From NCBI GenBank assembly GCA_004154925.1, contig QJNS01000043.1, positions 248,001 through 312,000 of the forward strand: 64,000 bases of DNA. Reading direction: 5' to 3'. The position numbers were made by a program, and so were the translations under genes. Of the stretch, positions 1-10,378 are shown piece after piece. The notes under the pieces were generated by a model. It made no database searches, was not told where the DNA came from, and was given only the letters and a program-made list of their open reading frames with translations. The DNA comes from Monosporascus cannonballus. Taxonomy: Eukaryota > Ascomycota > Sordariomycetes > Xylariales. How positions within the stretch are numbered: position 1 is the first letter of the stretch; each line of letters begins with the position of its first letter.

Positions 1-138
1 AAATTAAATCCCGAGACATACTTGATCCTACTGCGGGCTTCCTCTCCTTATTGCTACGGCCTAGCTAATTCCAACTTCGTCTCTTTTCACTCTTTTGTAC
101 ATTCCGGCGCATGAACCCCGAAGCAGCTCACCGCCAAA

Positions 139-1748
139 ATGCCCAGCAAAAAGCTAACGGAAGAAAAGGCCTTCGAGAATGCCTCTACTAACGTTGCTGC
201 TGCGCAAATGCGCAACTCGCTGACCGAGCTCGCCGAGACGGTGAAGGACCCGGAGCAGAAGAAGGTGAGTAGTATCTAGTACAGACGCTAGAAAGATGCC
301 ATGCTGATCTTAGTTGCGATAGTTGTTTGAGACTGAGATGGACAACTTCTTCTCTCTGTTCCGCCGGTACCTCAACGATAAGGCCAAGGGGAATGCTGTG
401 TGCGTATACTCGTTTTCGATGTCTTCGATGCTACAGTTGCTGATTCTGTTCGGGCAGTGACTGGGAGCGCATTGCCCCTCCGGCGAAAAACCAGGTGGTC
501 GACTACGAGGATCTCGCTAACTCTGAGGCCGTCTCTTTCCTCGACAAACTTGCCGTCTTGAAGCTCAACGGTGGTCTCGGTACCTCCATGGGCTGTGTCG
601 GCCCCAAGTCGGTCATTGAAGTCCGTGATGGCATGTCTTTCCTGGACATGTCTGTTCGCCAGATCGAGTACCTGAACCGGACATATAACAAGAACGTCCC
701 TTTCATCCTTATGAACTCCTTCAACACCAATGACGATACCGCCGCTATCATCAAGAAATATGAGGGTCACAACGTCGACATCCTCACATTCAACCAGTCC
801 CGGTATCCCCGAATTTACAAGGACTCTCTTCTGCCTGTCCCCAAGAGCTTCGATGCTCCCATTAACGAGTGGTACCCTCCCGGACACGGTGACGTGTTCG
901 AGTCCCTCTACAATTCCGGCGTCCTCGATAAGCTCATCGAGCGAGGCATCGAATATATATTCCTTTCCAACGTCGACAACCTGGGCGCTGTGGTCGACCT
1001 GCGCATTCTTCAGCACATGGCCGAGACAGAGGCCGAGTACATCATGGAGCTGACCAACAAGACTAAGGCTGACGTGAAGGGTGGCACCATCATCGACTAC
1101 GAGGGCTCTGTCCGCCTACTCGAGCTCGCTCAGGTTCCCAAGGAGCATGTCAACGAGTTCAAGTCGATTAAGAAGTTCAAGTACTTCAACACCAACAACA
1201 TCTGGATGAACGTCAAGGCCATCAAGCGCGTCGTCGAGAACGACGAGCTCGAGATGGAGATCATCCCCAACGGCAAGTCGATCCCTGGCGACAAGAAGGG
1301 AGAGTCGGACATCTCTATCGTCCAGCTCGAGACGGCAGTCGGTGCCGCTATCCGTCACTTCAAGAACGCGCACGGTGTCAACGTTCCGCGTCGTCGGTTC
1401 TTGCCTGTTAAGACGTGCTCGGACCTAATGCTGGTCAAGTCTGACCTGTATACTGTTAAGCACGGCCAACTGCAAATGAGCTCCAGCCGCTTTGGTGACG
1501 CCCCGCTCATCAAACTCGGCAGCGACTTCAAGAAGGTCTCTGACTTCCAGAAGCGCATCTCATCTATCCCCAAGATTATTGAGCTGGACCATCTCACCAT
1601 TACTGGTAACGTCACCTTGCACCGTGGTGTTACGCTCAAGGGAACTGTCATCATCGTCGCGACAGAAGGCTCCACCATTGACATCCCTCCGGGATCGATT
1701 CTGGAGAACGTTGTTGTCCAAGGCAGCTTACGCCTCCTGGAGCATTAA
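139..1748 (+). CDS. UGP1: UTP-glucose-1-phosphate uridylyltransferase (UDP-glucose pyrophosphorylase)
   Basis: Makes UDP-glucose from UTP and glucose-1-phosphate in the cytosol, feeding cell-wall glucan, glycogen, trehalose and glycosylation. I read three exons, 139-264, 323-399 and 458-1748, joined by introns with GTGAGT and GTGCGT donors; the product is 497 residues, close to the yeast length of about 500. The nucleotide-binding signature [16 protein letters not shown] lies just after the start of exon 3, followed by the conserved [24 protein letters not shown] stretch, and the C terminus has the left-handed beta-helix typical of the family. In the sequence the reading frame upstream of 139 is closed by a TGA at 112-114. 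An acceptor-like CAG at 124-126 could join a further 5' exon lying outside the window, because many fungal orthologues have a longer N terminus. The family is certain; the exact N terminus is not. Confidence 0.95.
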
Positions 1749-2677
1749 TATGTTCGCCTGTTCTCGGTTCGGGTTCTCTTCTGTTGCACATTTAGTCACA
1801 AGGGCGTTTATCCAGCAGTCGTGCGGTGCGTTTTCTCGGTGGCACGTGTACGCGTCTGAGCCTTTAGAGGCGGATCTACTGGTGTGCAGTGCAACCAACT
1901 ACAGATAATAGGCGTACGAGGTCGCCGTTAAGATCAAGGGGTGCAACAGCCAGTATAATATACACATAGACTACTTCAATATCCCAATACCTCGAACGAT
2001 GTGACTTCATTTTCAGTGCTTTGCTATTGCTGATAACTCCCAAAAATACGGTGTTAAGTTGGCTTCTGTGGGCTTACCCGAGGCCCCCTTCCCATAGCCT
2101 ATGTATTTGCGCTGGCGATTATCCCCCGAGACACATCTCGTAGGGGCCCACCTCATACTCGCTTCTAGTGATCGTGCTCGCGGTAATCGCTCGGACTAGT
2201 ATCTCCTACGAACTCTACCTGATATACATCTCTAGTCTGTAGGTACCCAGCCCCCTCGAGTACGTAAGCCTTCTCTTCTTCCTCTTTCCAGTATTCACTT
2301 CGCCAGGACCATAAGTCGGATCCTCACGCGGGCTGGCAGGGCATATGTCTACGCCACAGCGACTAGGGGGCGTCCGTCTCCCCATGGGGGCATACCCAGA
2401 CGACTCGACTGACGGTTTCGCATATCGGGATATCGGATCCGTTTCTATGCCACTCCCCATCCGGCCTGACCTGGCCGGGTCCATCTAGCTTAGCATAGGC
2501 TGACCCGTCCGACTTCGGGGATGGTCGGTCGCGATCCCACGAGCGACCCTATCTCTCTGTTTGTCTGCTTTTCTGCCTCGCGAGCCGACCTGGGCCGCCT
2601 CGCTAGAAAGGGCCAACATGGAAGACGAAGACGAAGACGTGTTGCCGGCGCCCTTCTTCTTCTAACCTTGTCCTGCG
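1749..2677. other. Convergent spacer between UGP1 and yng2
   Basis: The stop codons of two convergent genes bound 929 bases. I see no conserved reading frame, RNA gene or long repeat. It should hold both 3' untranslated regions. Confidence 0.6.
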
Positions 2678-4048
2678 TTACTTGTTCTTCTTGCGCATGC
2701 TCTCGGTGCAGGCCGGGCAGAACCAGCGGCCCTCGGGCTCCGACTTGAGGCCGACGCAGTTCCAGTGGAACCACTCGTAGGGGCAGCTCGGGTTGTCGCA
2801 GGCCACCATGTCGCCGTACGACACGTGCTGGCAGAGGCAGTACTTCTTGCCCTCCTCGTCCTCCTCGTCGTCCGACGGGCCCGAGATCCCCGAGACCTCC
2901 TCCTCGTCCGCCGCCCCCGACGCCATCGACTCGTCGCCGTCCGCGTCCTTGGTGCTGTGGTGGCGGCTGTGGTTGCTGGAATGGGGCGGCACCGGCGTCC
3001 CGCTGCCGGCACGCGAGGCCGTCCGCCCCCCGCGCGATGACGGGAGCGAGTCCGCGTCCGAAAGCTCGCTCTCGGCCGTTGACGCTGGCGAGCCCTTGGA
3101 CGTGCCGGCTCGCTTCACGCGGGACAGGGTCGATTTCGACGGCGGCTTCTTGCGCGCGACGCCGGCGCCCGGTGTGCCTTTTCGTCCCGTCCCCGCACCC
3201 AAGCCCTTCGAGGTTCCCCGTGGTCCGGCGCTGCCCGCTCTGGATGTCGCGCCGGGGGTGCCCGCCTTCGGAATGCCAGGGCCGAGTGAGGAATGGCGCG
3301 CGAGACCGCTCGACGCTGCCGGCACACTGCCTAGGGCTAGGTTCGTGCGCGGTCCCCTCTTAAGGCCACCGATGCCTCCAGCCCCGGCAGAAGACTCACG
3401 GTGGTTGCGGTGGAGCAGCATACTCGCGGCTGGGCTAGCCGGGGCGGAATTTGCATGCTGCCCTAGCGATGACGTTCGTACATGGAGGCTTACTCCCCTT
3501 CCTCCCGACGGCGCCGCATTGCTAGAAATAGGGTTAAGCGGCGTGTTAGCAGCAGCCAACATGCGCAGGCTGGTGTTACTATTGTTCGCGGCACTAGGCC
3601 GTAATAAGGAGGGCATCTCGTCGGGATCTGTGAAGCCGGGTTCGCCTCGGTCGTATAGCTGCTTTATCTGGACATCTAGATTGCGCAGATGCTTATCGTA
3701 GAGTGCCTGCATCTTCTGTGCTAGAGCGATCTTTTCGGCGGCGAGTTTATCGGCGCGCGTGAAGTTCTCCCGGATGATCTCTCGCAGCTGAGGCTCACGG
3801 GGATTGGCCTGATGGCTTCCGTGCAGGCGAATCCAGCGCTGTATCTTGACGTCGTTCTCCTCGATAGCCTTGACGCAGTCATTGAAGGCGCGGTCCTTGT
3901 CAGCGATCTCGTCTTGCATGAAGCGGATCTCTTCGGGTAGGTTCTGGGTGCGGTGAATCCAGTCGTCAAGGATCACGGCAGGATCTTGCGCCTCGCCGGA
4001 GGGCGCCATCTTCTTGACGAAGTCTATGGAGAGGTCGTCTCTAGGCAT
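2678..4048 (-). CDS. yng2: ING-family PHD-finger protein, Yng2-like (NuA4 subunit)
   Basis: An inhibitor-of-growth type chromatin protein of 456 residues in one exon. Residues about 20-120 carry the ING helical domain ([20 protein letters not shown]...), which in Yng2 docks onto the NuA4 acetyltransferase. The middle is a long Ser/Ala/Gly/Arg-rich low-complexity linker with an acidic patch ([10 protein letters not shown]). The C terminus is a C4HC3 PHD finger beginning [17 protein letters not shown] and ending WFCPACTES, the type that reads histone H3 trimethylated at lysine 4. The single N-terminal block without the Pho23-type leader favours Yng2 over Pho23, but this paralogue choice is inference. 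The linker is longer than in yeast Yng2 (about 280 residues), as is usual in filamentous fungi. It is transcribed away from the Hos2-type deacetylase gene. Confidence 0.85.
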   Translation of the reverse strand: MPRDDLSIDFVKKMAPSGEAQDPAVILDDWIHRTQNLPEEIRFMQDEIADKDRAFNDCVKAIEENDVKIQRWIRLHGSHQANPREPQLREIIRENFTRADKLAAEKIALAQKMQALYDKHLRNLDVQIKQLYDRGEPGFTDPDEMPSLLRPSAANNSNTSLRMLAAANTPLNPISSNAAPSGGRGVSLHVRTSSLGQHANSAPASPAASMLLHRNHRESSAGAGGIGGLKRGPRTNLALGSVPAASSGLARHSSLGPGIPKAGTPGATSRAGSAGPRGTSKGLGAGTGRKGTPGAGVARKKPPSKSTLSRVKRAGTSKGSPASTAESELSDADSLPSSRGGRTASRAGSGTPVPPHSSNHSRHHSTKDADGDESMASGAADEEEVSGISGPSDDEEDEEGKKYCLCQHVSYGDMVACDNPSCPYEWFHWNCVGLKSEPEGRWFCPACTESMRKKNK

Positions 4049-5444
4049 TGTTGTTAACCTGACCCACTACGCGGGGGAGAGCGCACCAGATGGGGAACAA
4101 TTGCGTGGGTGCGAGGGTGGAAGTATAAGAAGGCAGAGATGGACGGTAGCGGGCGTGGGAGGCGAGATGAAACAAGTAGGCAGAGCAACCCGTCTCTTAT
4201 ATTCCGTGCCCGTTTGCTTCTTTTCGTTTCTGGCTTCTTTCTTCTTTCTCGGTTCGTACTGGGAGATCTTCTATTCAAGAAGTGCGCGAACGGAGATACA
4301 AGAGGAAATGAACAGTGAAGTAGGCAGGAGGCGCATGTCGTGGTGGGACAGGATCGCGTGCAACGAGAGGTAGTAGGTATATATGCTATCGATGCTTTAC
4401 TTATGAGCTTTGGGCTCACCTTCCTGGTCCAGAAGGAAGAAGTGGGATGCGATCTTGAAGGTACCTACGAAGTAAGCACTTCAATTTCAGCCAGCAACTT
4501 TCAGTAGAAAAGGTTTAACGTCAGAGCCTTCTACTATTGTAAGTATGATTTAACGATGTGCATCAGTGGAAACTGCGGCCGGCTACGCAAAGAGAAGAGG
4601 AGATAAACGACCTCGCAGTTTTCTGCAAGGCCGGTCGGCGCGGGACAGGCGAGCCTAGTCCCCGATGCTCCAAGGGGCGTGTGGGGGAGCGCGTAAATCG
4701 ATGAAGGAAAAGAGTGGGCGGGAGGGTGGAGATGAAATGCTGGAATACCTTCTCGAACAAAAAGGGCCGCTGCCACTTTGGGCTTCTGACTGATGAATTT
4801 AGGGCGGTATCGTGGTAGCGCTTCACACTAATAATGGAATGCTCTAGGGGTTGTAGGTACCTGCTGAAAGACACCCCATGAACCCGGGTTACCTAATGGC
4901 TGTTAAAACGCTAGTGACTGGGGGGATGCCTCCCCTGCATCCGCATCTGCAAATCCGCATCTGCATCTTCAACCCAGGCCCCGAACCTTCAACTTTGAGC
5001 TCCATCTCTATAATTTACCTAATTTTCATGCGAGAGTGCTAGATCGCGTACCTTTTGACGGCGACCTTTACCCCATTAACGGTTCACGAGAAGTTCTAAC
5101 TCGGTTGCTTCTAAGATCACCACTCGTCACACCAAGGTCGGGCGAAGCCACACCAGAGGAGCGAATCAAAGAAAGCTCCCAGTCTACCGGGGCCGTTTTT
5201 CGCAATTGCCCTGCCAAGGTGCCGTCATCAAATTCTGGAAGCCCTTGAGGTCTTGTGTATATCAAATAGTATTTTTTTCCGTTGCGTGGAGTCGGTATCG
5301 CTGGTTGCGAAATACATTCCCATCGCACTTGTTCCAGGGAAGCGACCAGACACGCTTGGCTGGCTGGCTGGCTGGCTTGCGTGACCGTCCGTGCCGGTTC
5401 GCAAACCCCTCCGGTGTCTCGGCTCCGGTTGGGGCTCGGTACCC
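4049..5444. promoter_or_regulatory. Shared divergent promoter region of yng2 and hos2
   Basis: This 1396-base region separates the start codons of two divergent chromatin genes and must contain both promoters and 5' leaders. A short (TGGC)n microsatellite lies at 5356-5377 in the probable hos2 leader, and the end next to yng2 is pyrimidine-rich on the minus strand. I cannot place a TATA box or transcription start with confidence, and I see no coding sequence. Confidence 0.5.
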
Positions 5445-6944
5445 ATGATGGAGGTCGACCCGGCGAATCCGTATCGGTTTCGCCTACCAAAGCCCAACTA
5501 CCTCCCCCATAACGTGGATGCTGATGAACCAGTCGCCAAGATCTACAAGCCGTTAGATCGTCCGACAGATATTGAGAATGCCGCTTATCTTAACAAGATC
5601 AAGCGTGCTGCTCAAGAATATGGCATCACGAGGCCCAAGGGCTATAACGTGTCATTCCATTACAACCCGGACATGGAGAAGCACCACTTCGGCCAGACGC
5701 ATCCCATGAAGCCATGGCGCCTGACTCTCACTAAGAGCCTGGTTACCTCCTATGGCATGAACTTCGCCATGGACAACTACACTACCCGTGCTGCTACCTA
5801 CGAGGAACTCACCAACTTCCACACGACAGAATATGTCGACTTCTTAGCCACAGTCGCGCCCCAGCCCACCCCGCTGGACGTCGACAATCCGCAGGCTGAT
5901 ATCAAGTTCAACCTAGGCGGAAGTGACTGCCCCCTGTTCGAAGGCCTGTACGACTACTGTTCGTTGTCGGCAGGCGGCTCCCTCGATGCAGCGAGGAAGA
6001 TATGCTCGCAAAAGTCTGATATCGCTATTAGCTGGGGGGGGGGCTTACATCACGCCAAGAGATACGAGGCTTCCGGGTTCTGTTATATCAACGATATTGT
6101 CCTTGCTATTCTGCAGCTCCTACGCGTCTACCCGCGCGTCCTCTACATCGACATCGACGTCCATCACGGCGATGGCGTCGAAGAGGCCTTCTTCTCCACT
6201 GATAGGGTTATGACATGCTCTTTCCATAAGTACGACCCGTTCAACTTCTTTCCGGGCACCGGAGCCCTCGACGACAACGGGCCAAAGAGCGAGCACAATC
6301 CGGGAGCGCATCATGCCATCAACGTTCCCCTGAACGACGGCATCACCGACGAGCAGTACGAGTGGTTGTTCAAGACGGTCATCAGCAAGATCGTCGAAAA
6401 GTTCAGACCCAGCGCGATCGCCCTGCAATGTGGCGCCGACTCGCTAGCCGGAGACAGGTTAGGCAAGTTCAACCTCCTGGTCCAGGGCCACGCATCCTGC
6501 GTCGAGTTCTGCAAGAAACTCGGCATCCCGTTGATCATGTTCGGCGGAGGCGGCTATACGCCGAGGAACGTCGCGCGGGCCTGGGCATACGAGACGGCGA
6601 TTGCCATCGGCCACAACAAGAGCATCCCCGCGGAAATACCCGCCCACACCCCCTGGCGAGAGCGGTTCCGCCAGGACACGCTGTTACCGACCCTCCAACA
6701 GATTCTGGGGGAGCCTCGGCAGAACCGAAACACGCCGAAGAAGTTGCAAGAGATAGTACAGCACGTGACCGAGCAACTGAGATTTGTGGGTGCCGCGCCC
6801 AGCGTCCAGTATTCCGTGATTCCGCCTGATTTGGGGCCTATTAGGGACGAGGTCGAGGAGCGGCTGAAGGAAGAGTTCGAGGAGAAGGACGAGCAGGGAC
6901 GAAGGCTTCGGGAGGAGGGGCTTGGTGGCCGCGTGGAGCATTGA
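5445..6944 (+). CDS. hos2: Class I histone deacetylase, Hos2/HosA type
   Basis: A zinc-dependent histone deacetylase, expected in the nucleus as the catalytic subunit of the Set3 complex. The single exon encodes 499 residues from the ATG at 5445; a second ATG follows directly at 5448. The N terminus (NPYRFRLPKPNYLPHNVDADEPV) separates Hos2 from Rpd3-type enzymes. The catalytic core runs from about residue 60 to 410 and shows GGGLHHAKR, the DVHHGDGVEEAF segment with the active-site histidine pair and metal ligands at about residues 238-245, and GGGGYTPRNVARAWAYE. The tail is acidic and Glu/Arg-rich. The frame stays open upstream to 5391, but the residues there do not resemble the family, so I begin at 5445. 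I see no missing catalytic residue. Confidence 0.94.
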   Translation: MMEVDPANPYRFRLPKPNYLPHNVDADEPVAKIYKPLDRPTDIENAAYLNKIKRAAQEYGITRPKGYNVSFHYNPDMEKHHFGQTHPMKPWRLTLTKSLVTSYGMNFAMDNYTTRAATYEELTNFHTTEYVDFLATVAPQPTPLDVDNPQADIKFNLGGSDCPLFEGLYDYCSLSAGGSLDAARKICSQKSDIAISWGGGLHHAKRYEASGFCYINDIVLAILQLLRVYPRVLYIDIDVHHGDGVEEAFFSTDRVMTCSFHKYDPFNFFPGTGALDDNGPKSEHNPGAHHAINVPLNDGITDEQYEWLFKTVISKIVEKFRPSAIALQCGADSLAGDRLGKFNLLVQGHASCVEFCKKLGIPLIMFGGGGYTPRNVARAWAYETAIAIGHNKSIPAEIPAHTPWRERFRQDTLLPTLQQILGEPRQNRNTPKKLQEIVQHVTEQLRFVGAAPSVQYSVIPPDLGPIRDEVEERLKEEFEEKDEQGRRLREEGLGGRVEH

Positions 6945-7311
6945 GCGAACGTTGAGAGTAAATGCATAGGATTAGCAGTGCAAGGAGTTGGACACGTATC
7001 GTCATGATAAGAGTATATGTTCCTGGTAAAGGGCAAGTAATGATGCGCGAGCCAGAAATCGCTTCAGATAAAGAGACTCGTCACCACATATTATATCAAA
7101 TGCAAGCTTCACAACTTGAAATCTCCAGAGAGAAAAAAGCGATGGTGGGATGGATATCGCGTCTCACAGGCCTAGCTGCACTGTTTGTCTTATGTTAATT
7201 CGAAAATGTGTACCTAGTTGTCACACGAGCTTCATGTTTACCGCCCCCGACGCCGCCCTATATCATGAGGATTTCACGGAGGCTGCATCTTCAAATATGA
7301 TGATAAGTATG
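6945..7311. other. Convergent spacer hos2/FolB gene
   Basis: A 367-base, moderately AT-rich spacer between two convergent stop codons; probably both 3' untranslated regions. I see nothing else in it. Confidence 0.6.
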
Positions 7312-8463
7312 TCATGGCAAGTCGGCCCCCATCTTCAGCTCCACCACGGGGCACTCGGCGAACGGTACCGCGATCGGCTTCTCGAGGCATACCTTGACCT
7401 GCCAACCGCGGTCCCTCATGGGCTTCGGGTCGTCGCCTATCCGGAAGTCGGACAGGATCTTATTCGCCACGTGAGCGGCGAGTGCCTCGAGCGTCTCGAA
7501 AGACGAGCTCTCCATTGTCTAGAAAGAAAAGAAGAGGGTTCAGTTTTCCGTGAAATGGAACCAAAGATACATCATCACGGGGACGGGTTAATAGGATGGG
7601 TGGCTCACCTCTACCACGGCTCCCTCGATCTCACTATAGATGTCCTCGGTGATGTCATACCGGTCGATCTCGACGTCGGCCACGACCATCTGCTTAGCCC
7701 TCCGCTCGTTCGCGTTGACGCCGACGAGGGTCGGCACGTGCAGGCCGTGGATGCGCAGGCTCCTCGAGTACGACCGCAGGGGGTTGCTGTTGCTGTTGCT
7801 GTTGTGCTCCGGGGGCGCCGCCTCCTGCCCCTGCCTGAAGCACGCCGTCGTCGTCAGGCTGACCCCGGCCCCGAGCAGCGACGCCTTGGGCAGGCGGATC
7901 GACAGCGACAGCGCGCGGAGCCGCACCGCGTCGAGGAGCGGCAGCTGGTCCGGCGGCAGCGCCCTCCGGCTGCCGTCGACGACGCGGCCCGTCATGCGGA
8001 CCCAGAGGAGCTCGAAGACATCGGCGGAGCTCGGCCCGCCGGCAGCGGCATCATCGTCCGCCTTCTCCGCCCGAGCCGTCACCTCCTTCTCGACCGGCGA
8101 GCCCCTGGCGCCGGAGAGGATCTCCTCCAGCCCGCCCAGCAGCGTCTTGCTCAGGTTGCCGTAGTGGACCGTGTCGTCGCCGAGCCGGTCGTCGGCCGAC
8201 GCGGCCCCGAAGGGGCGCGCGAACGACACCTCGGACGACAGCAGCGCCGGCTGCGGCTTGTTGGGTCGCCCCCAGGCGTCCCGGCCCACGGGGATGGCGC
8301 CCTGCAGGTTCCGGACCCGGACCACGGCGACCGGCTCGCCCGCGTCCGCGCGCACCCGCCACGAGCTCAGGAGCGGCGCCGGCGGGTCTTCCGGCTTCTC
8401 GCCGGCTTTGACATTCGCCGGCATCCCGAAGAACGATGATAGCATGGTATGCCTACCTGACAC
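7312..8463 (-). CDS. Dihydroneopterin aldolase (FolB)-domain protein, tandem domains
   Basis: Two exons on the minus strand, 8463-7609 and 7518-7312, with a 90-base intron (GTGAGC donor, CTAG acceptor), give 353 residues. Two FolB-like folds are visible: an N-terminal one starting VVRVRNLQGAIPVGRDAWGR, and a C-terminal one starting RIHGLHVPTLVGVNANERR, followed by VADVEIDRYDITED and, across the intron, SFETLEALAAHVANKIL. FolB enzymes convert dihydroneopterin to hydroxymethyl-dihydropterin in folate synthesis. In fungi that activity normally lies in the trifunctional FOL1 protein, and here no HPPK or DHPS domain follows. This stand-alone protein may therefore act on another pterin or have no activity. 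An Asn/Ser run (NSNSNSN) is encoded by a GTT/GCT microsatellite near 7785-7805. An alternative start is the methionine at 8445. Confidence 0.78.
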
Positions 8464-9027
8464 GCAACCTTTGTTGCCGCGGGCTGCGCAGCGGTGATGA
8501 TGATGTTGCTAGTAGTCCAAACGTAGAGAGAGAGTGTGACTTAGCAGGATGTGTCAATGTGGAGAGGTCGAACTAGCTTCGCCTCATGAGACAATACGGT
8601 ATTAGTGTTACCTCCGAAGTATTTAATATCGAAAGTAGCCCGGAAGTCTGAGAGTTGAAGGAATCGATGTATGTATGTGCCTCACGGGGACCCGAACTGT
8701 AATTGTTGGCTACAGCACCTAAAGCCCCACTATCACTGGTGTACCTATGGCGATTCGTACTTACCGACGTCATCTCACTGCAAAATCAGCACAGGACTTC
8801 GTGGCACTTGGGCATGTAAAGGCTGAATGGACACTTTCGTGTCTAAATAACAACTGGGGTGGAGCTAATCGGGTGTCTCGACAGTTAGGGAGCATATCTC
8901 CTATCTTCATATATCGATTGCTACAATCACGGTATAATGCTACCTACGTGTAGTCTAACATCGAGTGACGGCTGAATACTAGGACAGGAACGGGGGTCAT
9001 CATCACTCCCTATGCGTCTACTCCGAA
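8464..9027. other. Spacer upstream of the FolB gene and downstream of the GNAT gene
   Basis: 564 bases that should contain the FolB-gene promoter and the 3' end of the acetyltransferase transcript. No coding or RNA feature is apparent. Confidence 0.55.
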
Positions 9028-9718
9028 TTACGGCTCGTAAATCATCGCCCAAATGTTATGTTTCTGCGTAGCTCCCCATTTACTGAAGTCCAGGCTCTGT
9101 TGCTCTAAATCCCGGAAACCGCACTTTTGATATAGAGAATGCCCTGCCTCGGAGGACTCGAGATAGGCGGGGAGACCGAGTCTCTTCGCCTCTTCGACGC
9201 CCCATTTCACGAGCATGGCACCGGCGCCGCGGCCCTGGTGTTTAGGATCCGTTTGCAGCAGCTTTAAGTCTAGCAATCCAATCCGCCGTCAACCCCGGGC
9301 CCATCCGAAACAAGGTAGGCGGAGAACCCGATCACTCACAGACATAGGGCCTCTGGCCCATCAGCCTCAGCCTCAGCTTGTCGATGCCGCCGAACAGCAT
9401 CTCGCAGGCCTGGGGGTTGCTCCCCGGGCCGAAGGTCCGCGGCGTGGCGGGCGGCGGCTTCTCCGCGTAGACGTGCCACTTCGCGAACGAGACCGTCGGC
9501 TCGCCCTCCAGGTCCGTGTCGACGACCTTCAGCCAGCGCGTCGTGGCGTCCTCTCTGAGCTGCTGGATCAGCTGCGCCGCCCTCGCCTCCTCGGCGTCCG
9601 GCGGGAACGGCCCCGGGAATAGGATCGGGCTGAACGGACTCGGGGCGTAGGCGAGGGTCTCGATCTCGGCCGCGCGGGGCGCATCCTCTTCCGTTGCCGG
9701 TCGCAGCTCGAGAGGCAT
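9028..9718 (-). CDS. GNAT-family N-acetyltransferase
   Basis: Two minus-strand exons, 9718-9340 and 9269-9028, joined across a 70-base intron (GTGAGT donor, CTAG acceptor), encode 206 residues. The acetyl-CoA binding signature LLQTDPKHQGRGAGAMLVKW starts in exon 2, followed by LPAYLESSEAGHSLYQKCGF, the usual end of the fold. The N terminus (LRPATEEDAPRAAEIETLAY) is the first strand and helix. This pattern belongs to a large fungal GNAT family of unknown substrate; small-molecule or protein acetylation cannot be told apart from sequence. Splicing restores a tyrosine codon at the junction, which supports the intron. No partner gene is nearby. Confidence 0.85.
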
Positions 9719-10378
9719 TGTTTATGGCCCGTAATGGTAGTATAAGTAATCTGGTCTCGATAGTTGTCCAGGATTTAGTCAAGTGGAAGCGAGAGCGCAG
9801 TCCAGGGCTTATGTACTGGTTGTATTCACGGTCCGGCGCCCCATTCCCCGAAGGTTCACGTGGTATTCCGCTCTTGGTCAGCCGCACATAGCATCCTAAT
9901 GCCTAATGAGTCACACCAGGTCAGTTGTTGTCTTTGCACCTATCACGTACAGTAGCCCATTAGCACTCGCATCCGAAAGGCAAGTACGGGGTTAGCATTT
10001 ATCGAATTTCGCGAGAGGACTATTTAGAGCTTGAGCCAGCCGGCTTGGCGGTCCGGCGGGAACCGACGGGGCGCTGGGCCGGCTGGCTATTCCGTATTTT
10101 GTAATGATTCTTGATTGATTCCACATACTCACCGCAGTGCATCCTTGCTTCGCTGATAGCAGCAGACTTTGATAGAGCTAAATCTACCAGACAGACCTAA
10201 CCAAGGAACCAGAATGGGAAGGCTCCTATAATCTAATAACCCTTACCAAATTTATCTAAATCCCCACCGCAGGCGCATCCCAGCGCGCTTGAAATCATCC
10301 ACCGCCAGCTCCTGATGAGGTACCTTACCTAGCGGCACTCTAACCCACGCTCACACCGACGGAGGCCCCCCATCCGGA
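9719..10378. promoter_or_regulatory. Divergent promoter region of the GNAT and MYND-SET genes
   Basis: 660 bases separate two divergent start codons. The region is moderately AT-rich and has inverted GCCGGC-type runs near 10035-10085 (AGCCAGCCGGCTTGG and GGGCCGGCTGGCT). No gene is recognised. Confidence 0.45.

Noticed and set aside
2793..3701. 302-codon plus-strand frame across yng2
   Set aside because: It is the antisense shadow of the GC-rich low-complexity linker of the Yng2-like gene.
7150..8439. 429-codon plus-strand frame across the FolB gene
   Set aside because: It is antisense to two exons with clear FolB motifs; its Arg-rich text is typical of antisense of GC-rich coding DNA.
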